Shown one piece after another: positions 6,593 through 14,139 of a stretch of DNA of 23,845 bases; positions within the stretch are counted from its first letter, which is position 1; each line of letters opens with the position of its first letter. The notes under the pieces are model-generated. The model made no database searches and was not told the DNA's origin. It saw nothing but the letters and a program-made list of their open reading frames with translations. Source of the DNA: a virus; the IMG/VR virus record IMGVR_UViG_3300020186_000089, positions 1-23,845 of that record, one strand, 5' to 3'. The translations under genes were made by a program, and so were the position numbers.

Positions 6593-7096
6593 ATGAATAC
6601 GATTGAAGGAACAGTAAGCAGAATAACGGACGTTGAAACTGGGCTAAACAAGCTCGGAAAAGAGTGGCGCAAGCAAGGCTTCGCTATAAGGACGAATGAG
6701 CAATACGAAAAAACGATATACTTTCAGGCTTTTAACAAAGTCACGGAGTATATTGATAACCTGAACGTGGGCGACGACGTGGAAGTCGCGTTTTACGCAG
6801 AAAGCCGTGAGTACAATGAAAAGTATTACACGAGCCTAAACGCGGTTACGATAAAGGTGACAAGGGCTAATGCTAATGCAATAAAAGCCCTGCCGACTGA
6901 AACGGCGACGTTGCCAAAAAAAGAAGCTTTGCTAAAGCCCACACCTGAAGCGAATGCTACGTATGGCGAAATGGCTAAATTCTATCCGCTCAAGAAGAAG
7001 GAGTCGCCAAGTATTGAAACGCTGGCAATGCAAGACCTCGTAAAACGTGGATTAATACCTGCCTCACCAGATGAGATAGAAGACTTACCTTTTTAA
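6593..7096 (+). CDS. DUF3127-type single-stranded DNA-binding-like protein
   Basis: The 167-residue protein starts at the ATG at 6593; an in-frame TTG at 6569 lies inside the promoter. Residues 1-90 resemble the DUF3127 OB-like domain of Bacteroidota: I-x-G-T-V at 4-8, K-E-W-x-K-Q at 23-28, then F-N and ES-R-E-Y around 69-74. A flexible linker follows, and the C-terminus ends E-D-L-P-F, like the acidic SSB tail tip that recruits replication partners. The likely role is binding single-stranded phage DNA during replication or recombination. It is the first gene of a two-gene unit flanked by a promoter and a terminator, an early-style unit inside structural genes. Confidence 0.75.
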   Translation: MNTIEGTVSRITDVETGLNKLGKEWRKQGFAIRTNEQYEKTIYFQAFNKVTEYIDNLNVGDDVEVAFYAESREYNEKYYTSLNAVTIKVTRANANAIKALPTETATLPKKEALLKPTPEANATYGEMAKFYPLKKKESPSIETLAMQDLVKRGLIPASPDEIEDLPF

Positions 7097-7107
7097 CCCA
7101 CCTACTT

Positions 7108-7653
7108 ATGAAAGCTAAAAAAGATGTACCCACTGAGCGGTTAGAAAGTGCGAAAAGTATTTTTAGGTACAACCTTGCTTGTATGCTATGCGAATACGGT
7201 ATCCCTGAAGCGGGCGCGAACGCGTACATTTCCGCAAATTATATCAACGAATGGGGTGGCTCAACAGTACGCGCAATGGTGCGCAAGGCTTACAAAAATT
7301 GCGTTTTTGGAAGCACGCCGTATATATCAATATTTTGCATATCAAGAAGCGGACAGGATAGAATAATAAACGTACCCCAAACGGCGCAAGGCGAGGCGAA
7401 ATTAAGCAAATTGTCTATAAGCCTTCGCGCTACTGTGCGGTACTTGCGAGATATAGACTTAAAAAGCGATAAATACGCGTGCTTGTATAGCGTAAAAAAC
7501 TCTTTAATAAACGCAGAAGACCTAAGAAATATATATCTAACGTGTCGCGCGAAATTTGGCATAAAGAAAGGAGATTTTAATATTATTTGCAATAGCCACC
7601 AAATATACGAAACAAATATTATAAAAGAGTTAATAAGAGACGTGAAATTTTAA
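7108..7653 (+). CDS. Hypothetical protein co-transcribed with SSB-like gene
   Basis: The 181-residue protein is not firmly recognised. The N-terminal part (about residues 15-55: FRYNLACMLCEYGIPEAGAN, then a helix ending in VRKAYKN) resembles the short helical segment found near primase C-terminal (PriCT/VirE-N, BT4734-like) domains of Bacteroidota, which link to DNA primase-helicases; this is a weak match. The rest is alpha/beta with scattered Cys. It starts 12 bases after the SSB-like gene and ends 7 bases before a terminator, so the pair is one operon and may serve DNA replication. Confidence 0.55.
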   Translation: MKAKKDVPTERLESAKSIFRYNLACMLCEYGIPEAGANAYISANYINEWGGSTVRAMVRKAYKNCVFGSTPYISIFCISRSGQDRIINVPQTAQGEAKLSKLSISLRATVRYLRDIDLKSDKYACLYSVKNSLINAEDLRNIYLTCRAKFGIKKGDFNIICNSHQIYETNIIKELIRDVKF

Positions 7654-7660
7654 CCACAAA

Positions 7661-7698
7661 ACAGCCCGATTTAAATTTAAATCGGGGTGTTTTTTTTA
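7661..7698 (+). terminator. Rho-independent terminator after SSB-like operon
   Basis: Stem CCCGATTTAAA/TTTAAATCGGG (7665-7675 with about 7676-7686) flanked by ACA/TGT pairing across a G-G mismatch, then a run of eight or more T. It is a strong terminator. The next 70 bases before the terminase gene contain only an imperfect -7-like TATTCTTT near 7704 and no clear promoter. Confidence 0.9.
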
Positions 7699-7766
7699 TT
7701 TAATATTCTTTACCAAAACCTAATGGAAGCCGAAATCGTATATAAATTAAACACACAAAAAACACT

Positions 7767-8174
7767 ATGGAAATTGAAAACGAAACGCCTGCGCGCAAGG
7801 GGCGAGGCAAAGGAAAAGCTGGCAGGCACCGATTTATTATTGATGAAGTTCTTGCAAAGAAATTTGAAATGCTGTGTTCAATCGGTTGCTATATAACCGA
7901 GATAGCTGCCGTTATGGCAATAGATGAAAAGACTTTAAAGCTGGCTATTAGTGAGTACTATAAGCTCGATTTTTCCGTTGTTTATGCACAAAAAAGAGAA
8001 ACACAAAAAGCTTTGCTTAGGCAGGCGCGTTGGAAAAAAGTAAACCAGGGCGACACGACTATGATTATATACCTTAGCAAAATAATCCTTAGCGAATCAG
8101 AAACGCAAACCGTAAACAACACGTTTGAAGTTAATTATGCGAATAGTTCTGCGCCAGATTTTACTAATAGCTAA
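7767..8174 (+). CDS. Terminase small subunit
   Basis: The 135-residue protein has a basic N-terminus (ARKGRGKGKAGRHRF, about residues 9-23), a helix-turn-helix-like stretch (about 33-62, MLCSIGCYITEIAAVMAIDE) and a helical region (LLRQARWKKVNQGDTTMIIYL) of the type that precedes oligomerisation in small terminases. It should bind phage DNA at the packaging start and load the large subunit, whose gene begins 9 bases downstream. The start at 7767 has an A-rich context; the overlapping frame opening at 7687 is a shadow. Confidence 0.8.
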   Translation: MEIENETPARKGRGKGKAGRHRFIIDEVLAKKFEMLCSIGCYITEIAAVMAIDEKTLKLAISEYYKLDFSVVYAQKRETQKALLRQARWKKVNQGDTTMIIYLSKIILSESETQTVNNTFEVNYANSSAPDFTNS

Positions 8175-8183
8175 GGTAAAATT

Positions 8184-9452
8184 ATGATAAAAGTAGAGTT
8201 ACCTATTCTGCACCCTGAGCAATTGCATTGCAAAAAAAACTCCAAGCGGTTTACTGTTTTAAACTGCGGTCGGCGGTTTGGCAAAACGACTCTCGCCATA
8301 GATTTGCTAATAAACGCTTCGAAGCAACCGCGCTATATTGCGTACTGCACGCCGACTTACAAGATGCTATCTAAGACGTGGCGGAGCGTTAAGGCGAGGC
8401 TAAGGAAAGCCAATATAATATTAGAAAAGAGCGAGGCGTTAAAGCAGATAATCCTTATAAACGGCACGATTATCGACTTTTGGAGTTTAGATAATGAAGA
8501 CAGCATAAGAGGCAATGCCTATCATTTCATAATAATTGATGAGGTCGCGATAATAAAGAACTTCCTTAACATTTGGAATAATAGTGTGCGCCCGTTGCTT
8601 GCCGATTATCAGGGAGGTGCGTGGTTCTTGAGTACACCCAAAGGATATTACAATGACTTTTATGAGATTTGCAAGATTGCGCAAGCGGAGGAAAACGAGG
8701 GCTGGGCATACTTCAAAATGCCGACCTCCTCAAACCCTAAAATACACCCTGCCGAGATTGAAATAGCAAGAAAACAACTGCCAGCTTCTGTTTTTAAGCA
8801 GGAGTACCTTGCCGAGTTCGTGAATTACGAAGGCAATCTATTTGCAGAAGCTTTTGATAAAGATAAGCACGTGTGCGAGGTTAAATACAACCTAAAAGAA
8901 AATATATACCTCTCCTTTGACTTCAACATAACAAACACGGCAATAGTTTTCCAAAGCTACGGTGGCTGTATTTATGCGTTAAAAGAGTATCATACCAAAG
9001 GCTGGGACTTGGAGAGTGTTTGCGATAAAATAATTGCCGACTATCCAAATCAAATCTATCAGGTTACGGGTGACGCGAGTGGGAACGCTGGCTCTGCGTA
9101 CACAGCAGGAAACGTTAGCGCGTATCATCTAATAGTAAAATACTTCTCATTACTGTGGCGCAATACGGCAATTCCAAAAGCCAATCCCTCCCATTTAAAC
9201 AGCCGATTGCAAACCAACTATATGCTGTCGCAAACGGACGTAAAGATTGATAGCAATTGCGCGCTTTTAATAAAAGATTTGGAGATGGTTGTTACAAACA
9301 AGGCAGGCAAAATAGACAAGACCGACCCTACTCTAACCCACGCATTGGATTGTTTTAGGTATTATCTTTGGAACTATCATTACAAAGATTTCATAAATAA
9401 TATAATAGACAAAAGATTAGTAAAAAAAGATATAGAATTTGATGGATATTAA
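8184..9452 (+). CDS. Terminase large subunit (packaging ATPase-nuclease)
   Basis: The 422-residue protein shows the full set of motor motifs: Walker A G-R-R-F-G-K-T-T (29-36), Walker B F-I-I-I-D-E (115-120), coupling motif L-S-T-P-K-G (149-154). The RNase H-like nuclease domain follows with acidic residues D246 (SFDFN), D297 (TGDASG) and D389 (THALDCFRYY). It hydrolyses ATP to drive DNA into the prohead through the portal and cuts the concatemer. Length is normal for compact phage terminases. It follows the small subunit gene by 9 bases; a promoter for the next unit begins inside its last 20 bases. Confidence 0.95.
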   Translation: MIKVELPILHPEQLHCKKNSKRFTVLNCGRRFGKTTLAIDLLINASKQPRYIAYCTPTYKMLSKTWRSVKARLRKANIILEKSEALKQIILINGTIIDFWSLDNEDSIRGNAYHFIIIDEVAIIKNFLNIWNNSVRPLLADYQGGAWFLSTPKGYYNDFYEICKIAQAEENEGWAYFKMPTSSNPKIHPAEIEIARKQLPASVFKQEYLAEFVNYEGNLFAEAFDKDKHVCEVKYNLKENIYLSFDFNITNTAIVFQSYGGCIYALKEYHTKGWDLESVCDKIIADYPNQIYQVTGDASGNAGSAYTAGNVSAYHLIVKYFSLLWRNTAIPKANPSHLNSRLQTNYMLSQTDVKIDSNCALLIKDLEMVVTNKAGKIDKTDPTLTHALDCFRYYLWNYHYKDFINNIIDKRLVKKDIEFDGY

Positions 9453-9472
9453 AAATAAAATGCGTACCTTTG
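9438..9472 (+). promoter_or_regulatory. Bacteroidota-type promoter after terminase
   Basis: TTTG at 9438-9441 and TACCTTTG at 9465-9472 match the -33 and -7 consensus with a 23-base spacer. Transcription would start near 9479. The box overlaps the last codons of the large terminase. It drives either a small RNA ending at 9609 or, with read-through, the two SANT-like genes. Confidence 0.75.
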
Positions 9473-9495
9473 CATTACATAAAACCAAAAGTAAT

Positions 9496-9537
9496 ATGAA
9501 GAACAGAAAAGGATGTGGCTGTCGCAAGACTGCGTAA
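9496..9537 (+). CDS. Tiny ORF, 13 residues, Cys/Lys-rich (leader peptide candidate)
   Basis: MKNRKGCGCRKTA begins at an ATG about 17 bases after the expected transcription start and stops just after the GNRA-loop hairpin that its own codons encode. The CGC core is unusual for chance sequence. It could be a translated leader peptide controlling the hairpins downstream, a real micro-protein with a metal-binding or RNA-binding knuckle, or a chance frame within an RNA gene. Too short for family assignment. Confidence 0.35.
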   Translation: MKNRKGCGCRKTA

Positions 9538-9579
9538 CCTATGCTTTCCGAGAGCAACAGGGGGTTCATTTCATTTCGC

Positions 9580-9609
9580 ACGGCACTGCAATTTTGTAGT
9601 GCCGTTCTT
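9580..9609 (+). terminator. Strong terminator of the short unit
   Basis: A 12-bp stem with one G-U pair joins ACGGCACTGCAA (9580-9591) and TTGTAGTGCCGT (9594-9605); TCTTTT follows. It lies about 100 bases after the expected start of transcription, so most transcripts from this promoter should end here. Confidence 0.85.
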
Positions 9610-9641
9610 TTAAAACAAAAACAAAACAAAAACAAAAATAT

Positions 9642-9824
9642 ATGCAAAATTACGAATGCACAAATTACAGTAAGCCGTGGACAGCCAAAGAGCTTACGAC
9701 GCTACGCGAGCTTAAAGAGTCAGGAAGCTATAGCGCGCACACCATTTCAAAGACGCTAAACAGGTCGCTGGGTTCCGTTCGCGGTCAGCTGTATATTCAA
9801 CGTAAGCACGGAAACATAAAATGA
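9642..9824 (+). CDS. Small SANT/Myb-like DNA-binding protein
   Basis: The 60-residue protein is almost only a three-helix SANT/Myb-like domain: W14-T-A-K-E-L-x-x-L-R-E-L-K, then a second helix with HTISKTLNRS and a recognition helix GSVRGQLYIQRK. The same pattern recurs at the C-terminus of the next protein, so they appear to be paralogues. It likely binds DNA as a small regulator, or assists packaging given the terminase genes upstream. Its stop overlaps the next start (ATGA). Confidence 0.7.
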   Translation: MQNYECTNYSKPWTAKELTTLRELKESGSYSAHTISKTLNRSLGSVRGQLYIQRKHGNIK

Positions 9825-10288
9825 AAAACAGCCAAGTAAAACACAGTGATGCGTGGTGGCGCGAGGAGCTTATGCAAAAGCCTAATAGCGAAATAACAAG
9901 GCGCAGAATGCCGTGGTGGGTTAAGGCATTGATGGACGACGCACACCGCAAATATCCAAAAGACTCGCTTAGGTTTTGGATTAAAGAACTCGTGTTCAAT
10001 AACGATAAAGACTACGCAAATAACAGCACTGCTGGAATGATTAAAGCGCACATGTACAGCCTCAAAAACGAATACCCAAAAGACACGAGGCTATGGCGAT
10101 TAAGAAACGAAATAGATGCGATTGTTTTTTGCTGGGCGTGGTCAGGCAAAGAAATTGCCGAGTTACGCAGTCTTAAAAAAAACGGCTACAGCTGTCGTGA
10201 AATCGGACACAAGCTAAACAAGTCCTATAAGTCGGTTTACCATCAGATTACACGCATAAGCGAGCGAGTGCCTATCAACAAATTCTAA
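9821..10288 (+). CDS. SANT/Myb-like DNA-binding protein with N-terminal extension
   Basis: The 155-residue protein carries a C-terminal SANT/Myb-like domain (about residues 105-148: WSGKEIAELRSLKKNGYS, then EIGHKLNKSYKSVYHQI) matching the previous gene. The N-terminal part is Trp- and Lys-rich, with two copies of Y-P-K-D-(S/T)-x-R about 39 residues apart, hinting at an internal duplication. Likely a sequence-specific DNA-binding protein; target unknown. Translation is coupled to the previous gene (ATGA) and a terminator follows, so the two form one unit. Confidence 0.65.
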   Translation: MKNSQVKHSDAWWREELMQKPNSEITRRRMPWWVKALMDDAHRKYPKDSLRFWIKELVFNNDKDYANNSTAGMIKAHMYSLKNEYPKDTRLWRLRNEIDAIVFCWAWSGKEIAELRSLKKNGYSCREIGHKLNKSYKSVYHQITRISERVPINKF

Positions 10289-10294
10289 ACACGT

Positions 10295-10327
10295 CCCACC
10301 CCTATTTTATTAGCGGTGGGTGTTTTT
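10295..10327 (+). terminator. Rho-independent terminator before tail operon
   Basis: Stem CCCACC (10295-10300)/GGTGGG (10315-10320), which can extend inward by a few pairs, followed by TGTTTTT. It separates the SANT-like pair from the tail genes. No clear promoter lies in the 20 bases before the next gene, so read-through or a distant promoter must serve the tail genes. Confidence 0.85.
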
Positions 10328-10340
10328 CAATAACCAAAAA

Positions 10341-10685
10341 ATGAATGACATAAATTTTTATTCGCTTGCGTTTCTGTCCGCCTGCGTTTCAGTTTTTTTT
10401 AATTACACGCTAACCGAAAAAGCAATTTTTAGGAGATACTACCTTTTTCTTATATACTTGCGGTGGCGGGCGACAAAATGCAATAAAACAACGCATAAAT
10501 GGGTTGTTTACATAACACGCCCACTGGGCTTGTGTTTGTATTGCAACTGCACATGGGTAGCCTTAATAATTTACACAAACAAATATGAACACTTTCTTAA
10601 TTACGATTACTTTCTTAATCTTAGCCTCTTTATTGGGCTATCTTTTGTATTTACAAAATACATATACAAAACCATTGAAGATTAA
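10341..10685 (+). CDS. Membrane protein with CxxCxC motif
   Basis: The 114-residue protein starts at the ATG at 10341; a GTG at 10320 in frame lies within the terminator. Hydrophobic segments are at about 7-21, 33-42, 70-79 and 88-108, and C65-x-x-C68-x-C70 sits just before the third. I recall similar Cys-containing small membrane proteins placed upstream of the tail chaperone in Bacteroidota phages. Function unknown. Its last 101 bases overlap the next reading frame if that starts at its first ATG. Confidence 0.65.
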   Translation: MNDINFYSLAFLSACVSVFFNYTLTEKAIFRRYYLFLIYLRWRATKCNKTTHKWVVYITRPLGLCLYCNCTWVALIIYTNKYEHFLNYDYFLNLSLFIGLSFVFTKYIYKTIED

Positions 10686-11298
10686 TCCAAAATTTTTAGC
10701 TGTGCCTAAAAGTTGTGTTGAATTTGTCTTTGAGTGCGAAGGCATTAAATATTACAAATATACGGACGAGTTTAACCTGCCCGTAGAACGCTCCATGTCC
10801 GCGCTTGACATTTACGCAGAGCTTGACTTAAAGGTAAGCCACGAGTTTCTTAAAACGCACTGCCTCGCGATAAACGAAGCGATAAACAAAGGTCAGCTAA
10901 CCACAATAGCCGCGCTTAATCGCATACTTGAAAGCAACATAAACACAATAACAAATGTAGATTTGTTGTATAAATTAGCTTCTGTATTGTATTTTTGCGA
11001 AGCGGAAAACCCTAATGTTTACGACTACTCCACTGCGCAAAAAAAGATAGCAAGTTGGAAGCGCGAAAAGGATATGCACGCTTTTTTTTTGCAGATGCCA
11101 ATATCCGTTTATCTGCCCTCTTTCAATACCTCCGAGTTGAATTTGGAAGCCTATACCCTGCTTCAAAGAAAAGAGATGTTATCAGCATTGAAATTCCATT
11201 TGAGTTTGTTATCAGAAACAGATATAAGTCCCGAATTAAAGAGCGATTTAATTTATCGGATTACGGAATTAGAGAGTTTAACGAGTTCGGAAAATTGA
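10585..11298 (+). CDS. Tail assembly chaperone (G-like, unshifted product)
   Basis: The 237-residue protein lies directly upstream of the tape measure gene, the normal site of tail assembly chaperones, which coat the tape measure before tail tube assembly. A soluble core (INPKFLAVPKSCVEFVFEC, the region with DEFNLPVERS, and DLLYKLASVLYFCEAENP) fits a recurrent Bacteroidota phage family known to me by layout. The ATG at 10585 adds an N-terminal hydrophobic segment and overlaps the previous gene by 101 bases. A TTG at 10675 would give a 207-residue soluble protein with an 11-base overlap and may be the real start. A T9 slippery run lies at codon 166-168. Confidence 0.6.
   Translation: MNTFLITITFLILASLLGYLLYLQNTYTKPLKINPKFLAVPKSCVEFVFECEGIKYYKYTDEFNLPVERSMSALDIYAELDLKVSHEFLKTHCLAINEAINKGQLTTIAALNRILESNINTITNVDLLYKLASVLYFCEAENPNVYDYSTAQKKIASWKREKDMHAFFLQMPISVYLPSFNTSELNLEAYTLLQRKEMLSALKFHLSLLSETDISPELKSDLIYRITELESLTSSEN
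11082..11090 (+). promoter_or_regulatory. -1 ribosomal frameshift site (T9 slippery run)
   Basis: In the chaperone frame the bases read GCT TTT TTT TTG, so 11082-11088 is a T-TTT-TTT heptamer of the X-XXY-YYZ type; both tRNAs can re-pair after a slip of one base. T9 could also allow polymerase slippage. No strong downstream stem-loop was identified by eye. Confidence 0.6.
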
Positions 11299-11366
11299 CA
11301 ATTTACGAATATCATATATTAATTAGCGAGTTAAACAACAACGCGCAAAAAGCAAAAAACAAATAA
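11088..11366 (+). CDS. Frameshift extension of tail chaperone (GT-like, -1 frame)
   Basis: After a -1 slip on the T9 run (11082-11090), reading continues as FADANIRLSALF and runs 92 residues to a TAA at 11364-11366, five bases before the tape measure ATG. The shifted product would have about 260 residues from the ATG at 10585. The G/GT pair made by a -1 shift just upstream of the tape measure is a classic siphovirus arrangement. Both frames look like coding sequence over 11091-11298, and without the shift 72 bases would be empty in an otherwise packed operon. An alternative is an independent gene starting at TTG 11055. Confidence 0.6.
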   Translation, partial: FADANIRLSALFQYLRVEFGSLYPASKKRDVISIEIPFEFVIRNRYKSRIKERFNLSDYGIREFNEFGKLTIYEYHILISELNNNAQKAKNK

Positions 11367-11370
11367 GGCT

Positions 11371-14139
11371 ATGGTAGAGAATATTAAGATCGTTTATAGA
11401 GTAGATGACGCGCAGATTGATGCATTGCTAAAAAAGTTTAGCAATATATCTGCGGAGGAGCGCGAGCAGATAAAGCTAATGCTCCAATTGGATACGCAAA
11501 CAGCCACAACAACAAGGAACGCTGGTAAGAATTTTGATGGATTAAACAAAACAGTCGCTAACCTTAGAAATACGATTATCGCCGCTTTTGCGGTCGATAA
11601 AGTAATTAAGTTCGGTAGCGAGGTTATTGAAGTCGCTAAAAGATTTGAGGCAATGAACAACGCGATAAAATTCGCAAGCGGTTCGGCAGCAGAGTATCAA
11701 AAAAACACCCAGTTTTTGGGTGATATAACGAGGAAGCTTGGCATAGATTTAGAAAGCGCAAGCAAGGGCTTTAAAACAATTATGGCGAGCGCAAAGCCTG
11801 CGGGAATAAGCGCAGAAGAAACAAGAAGCATATTCGAAGGGATGTCAACTGCCATAAGCGCAATGGGCTTAAGTAGTCAAGACGCGGAAGGTACATTTCT
11901 TGCGCTGGGTCAAATGTTAAGCAAGGGAACTGTGCAAGCGGAGGAATTAAGAGGGCAAATCGGCGAGAGGATACCAGGTGCGTTTAATTTAGCCGCGCAA
12001 TCTATGGGTGTAACAACACGCGAACTAAACAAGATGCTTGAGCAAGGGCAAGTAGTAGCGAATGATTTCGTCCCAAAATTCGCAAAAACACTGCAAGAGA
12101 ATTTTAGCCCTGCGCTAAAAGAAAGCGCGAATAGCTTAAATGCTGTTTCCTCTCGCGCCGATAACGCTTACAAATCGCTACAGCTAACGTTTGGTGCCGC
12201 AGGGCAGGGAACGTATAAGCTTACGTTAGACATCATAACACAGGTCTTAGAAGGTATGAACAAGTTCATCTCTGGCAATAAAAAAACAGTCAGTAGCGTG
12301 GATTTGGTAGTTGATGCTGTGGAAAAAGAAAGGACTGAATTAAACACATTGGTTAAGTCTATACGAAACCAAAACATTTCAAACGAGGCGCGGACAGAAT
12401 TGATAAACGAACTGAATAAAAAGTTTCCTGAATTTGCGAAAAGCATAGATGTTGTAAAAGCGAGCGAAAACGAATTAGAAGGCGCGCTGAAGGGAGTTAA
12501 CAAACAGTTTGATTTGCAAGTTTTTAATGTAGCAAGTGCGGAGATAAAAAAAAACTACCAAAAAGAAAACAACGACCTCATTAAAAAAGAGGCGGAGCTA
12601 ATAAAAGAAGTGGGTAAGGTAAGTGCTGGCAATTACGAAATACCTTTATCGGGAGGTATAAAAGGCGCGTTAGAGTATCTACAAGGTGGGAGAAAGATAA
12701 CTGGAGAGGGTGAAATAGATGAAAGGGTGGCTCAAATTTTTGGCTATATAGAAAAAATAAAGCGACAACGCGTGCAATTGCAAATAGATGAAGAACAAGA
12801 GCTTAAAGTTTATTTAGATAGGCTTAAAAACAAGGGCTTAACCGTACAGGACGCAAACGAAAAGGAGTTAAGAGAAAGAAAGAAAAACAACATACAAATA
12901 GGGAAAGTAGATAAAAAAGCGCAGGACGACTTAGCCAAGCAACAGGCGGAGTTTGCATTGCGTGAGTTAGAAGCACAACAAAAACTCGCCATAGATAAAA
13001 TAAAAGCGCAGATTGATTTTAACAATCTTGTACTAAAAAACGACGAGACAAACAACTTTGAAAAGATTGAAATAATTAGGGCTAACCAAAGACTTGAAAG
13101 CGATTTGCTTACGTTGAAAAACGAAACCAACAAAAAGACTTACGAAATAGATAAAGACAATATAATACAAGTAAAAAAGCTAACCAAAACGGAGCTTTTG
13201 AACATAGATAACGAAACAAGCCAAGCGCGCGTCTTATTAGAACAGAAAACAAATAACGAGCTAAAAGAGCTTGATATGGGCTATATTGCGGATGGCGCGG
13301 AAAGAGCGGAAAAAAGAGCCAAAGATGCGCTCGATACGAGGTTAGAAATAATGAAAAAAGAGCGCGCCATGTCTATGGACTTTATAAATGCGCAAATAGA
13401 AGATGAAAAAAGAAAAGAGGCGCAAATAGCAAAAATAAAAGAAGCGTCGTACAACTTAGGCGTTGCACTAATAAATGGACTGTTTGATATAAACAAAAAC
13501 AACACGGAAAAAGAATTAACCGAACTGCAAACAAGCAAAGATTACGAGTTGCAACTTGCTGGAGACAACAAAAACAAGCAAATAGAAATAAACCAAAGGT
13601 TCGCAGAAAAAGAGCGGGAGCTAAAGCGCAAGCAGGCTTCGGCAGATAAAGATAAGGCTATCTTTGATATCTTATTGCAAACAAGCGTAAACGTGGTTAA
13701 AGCGTATGCTACCCTGCCACCTACAAATTTAATTTTGGCTGGCTTTGCAGCTGCAATCGGGCTTTTACAAGTAACCGCTGTAAGCTCGCGCCCTATCCCA
13801 AAATTTAGGGGTGGCGTGGATTATTTAAATAGCCAAGCGACAGGTAAAGATGCGGACGGCGTTATAATAGAAGCGCATTTAGGAGAGCGCATTTTACCAA
13901 AACACCTAAATGATAGAATAAAACATATACCTAATCATTTAATCCCACAGCTTGTTTTAGGCAATATAAATAATAATAAAACGCAGGAGTTAAACGTTGT
14001 TGGTTTAGGAGAACAAATAACGGACGCGATAAGCAAAATACCTTTAAATAGCATAAACCTTAACGAAGATGGTTTTGAGAAATACATTAGCCAAAAAGGC
14101 AATGAAACAAGGATATTTAATAAAAACACAAGCTGGTAA
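11371..14139 (+). CDS. Tail tape measure protein
   Basis: The 922-residue protein has the tape measure N-terminal domain (about 80-240) with the hallmark E191-E-L-R-G-Q-I-G-E-R-I-P-G-A204. Long Lys/Glu-rich coiled-coil regions follow (about 330-480 and 490-760), then a hydrophobic stretch near 765-805, as these proteins carry for membrane passage of DNA. It sets tail length and is ejected with the genome. At about 0.15 nm per residue the tail would be near 138 nm (inference). It starts 5 bases after the frameshifted chaperone frame and its TAA abuts the next ATG. The opposite-strand frames in it are coiled-coil shadows. Confidence 0.95.
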   Translation: MVENIKIVYRVDDAQIDALLKKFSNISAEEREQIKLMLQLDTQTATTTRNAGKNFDGLNKTVANLRNTIIAAFAVDKVIKFGSEVIEVAKRFEAMNNAIKFASGSAAEYQKNTQFLGDITRKLGIDLESASKGFKTIMASAKPAGISAEETRSIFEGMSTAISAMGLSSQDAEGTFLALGQMLSKGTVQAEELRGQIGERIPGAFNLAAQSMGVTTRELNKMLEQGQVVANDFVPKFAKTLQENFSPALKESANSLNAVSSRADNAYKSLQLTFGAAGQGTYKLTLDIITQVLEGMNKFISGNKKTVSSVDLVVDAVEKERTELNTLVKSIRNQNISNEARTELINELNKKFPEFAKSIDVVKASENELEGALKGVNKQFDLQVFNVASAEIKKNYQKENNDLIKKEAELIKEVGKVSAGNYEIPLSGGIKGALEYLQGGRKITGEGEIDERVAQIFGYIEKIKRQRVQLQIDEEQELKVYLDRLKNKGLTVQDANEKELRERKKNNIQIGKVDKKAQDDLAKQQAEFALRELEAQQKLAIDKIKAQIDFNNLVLKNDETNNFEKIEIIRANQRLESDLLTLKNETNKKTYEIDKDNIIQVKKLTKTELLNIDNETSQARVLLEQKTNNELKELDMGYIADGAERAEKRAKDALDTRLEIMKKERAMSMDFINAQIEDEKRKEAQIAKIKEASYNLGVALINGLFDINKNNTEKELTELQTSKDYELQLAGDNKNKQIEINQRFAEKERELKRKQASADKDKAIFDILLQTSVNVVKAYATLPPTNLILAGFAAAIGLLQVTAVSSRPIPKFRGGVDYLNSQATGKDADGVIIEAHLGERILPKHLNDRIKHIPNHLIPQLVLGNINNNKTQELNVVGLGEQITDAISKIPLNSINLNEDGFEKYISQKGNETRIFNKNTSW

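Larger units (their letters stand above)
9479..9611 (+). ncRNA. Candidate small structured RNA (promoter to terminator, about 130 nt)
   Basis: Between a good promoter and a strong terminator lies a short transcript with three hairpins. The first is GCTGTC-GCAA-GACTGC (9518-9533), with a GNRA tetraloop and one U-U mismatch. The second is GCTTT-CCG-AGAGC (9543-9555), closed by AACC (9536-9539)/GGTT (9563-9566). The third is the terminator stem at 9580-9605. A 13-codon ORF overlaps the first part. It could be a phage regulatory RNA, a packaging-related RNA, or a leader with attenuation for the genes at 9642 onward. No known RNA family is recognised; it is not a tRNA. Confidence 0.5.

Noticed and set aside
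9363-9370. TATCTTTG promoter-like box inside the large terminase gene
   Set aside because: No -33 box placed well and no gene starting nearby; a better promoter lies at 9438-9472. A similar box at 17806-17813 is rejected for the same reason.
9541-9759. 72-codon + strand frame spanning the terminator at 9580
   Set aside because: Crosses a strong terminator and overlaps the better supported SANT-like gene; composition is not protein-like.
12168-13538. Long opposite-strand open frames in the tape measure gene
   Set aside because: Typical shadows of Lys/Glu/Ala-rich coiled-coil coding sequence; no start context or protein-like pattern.
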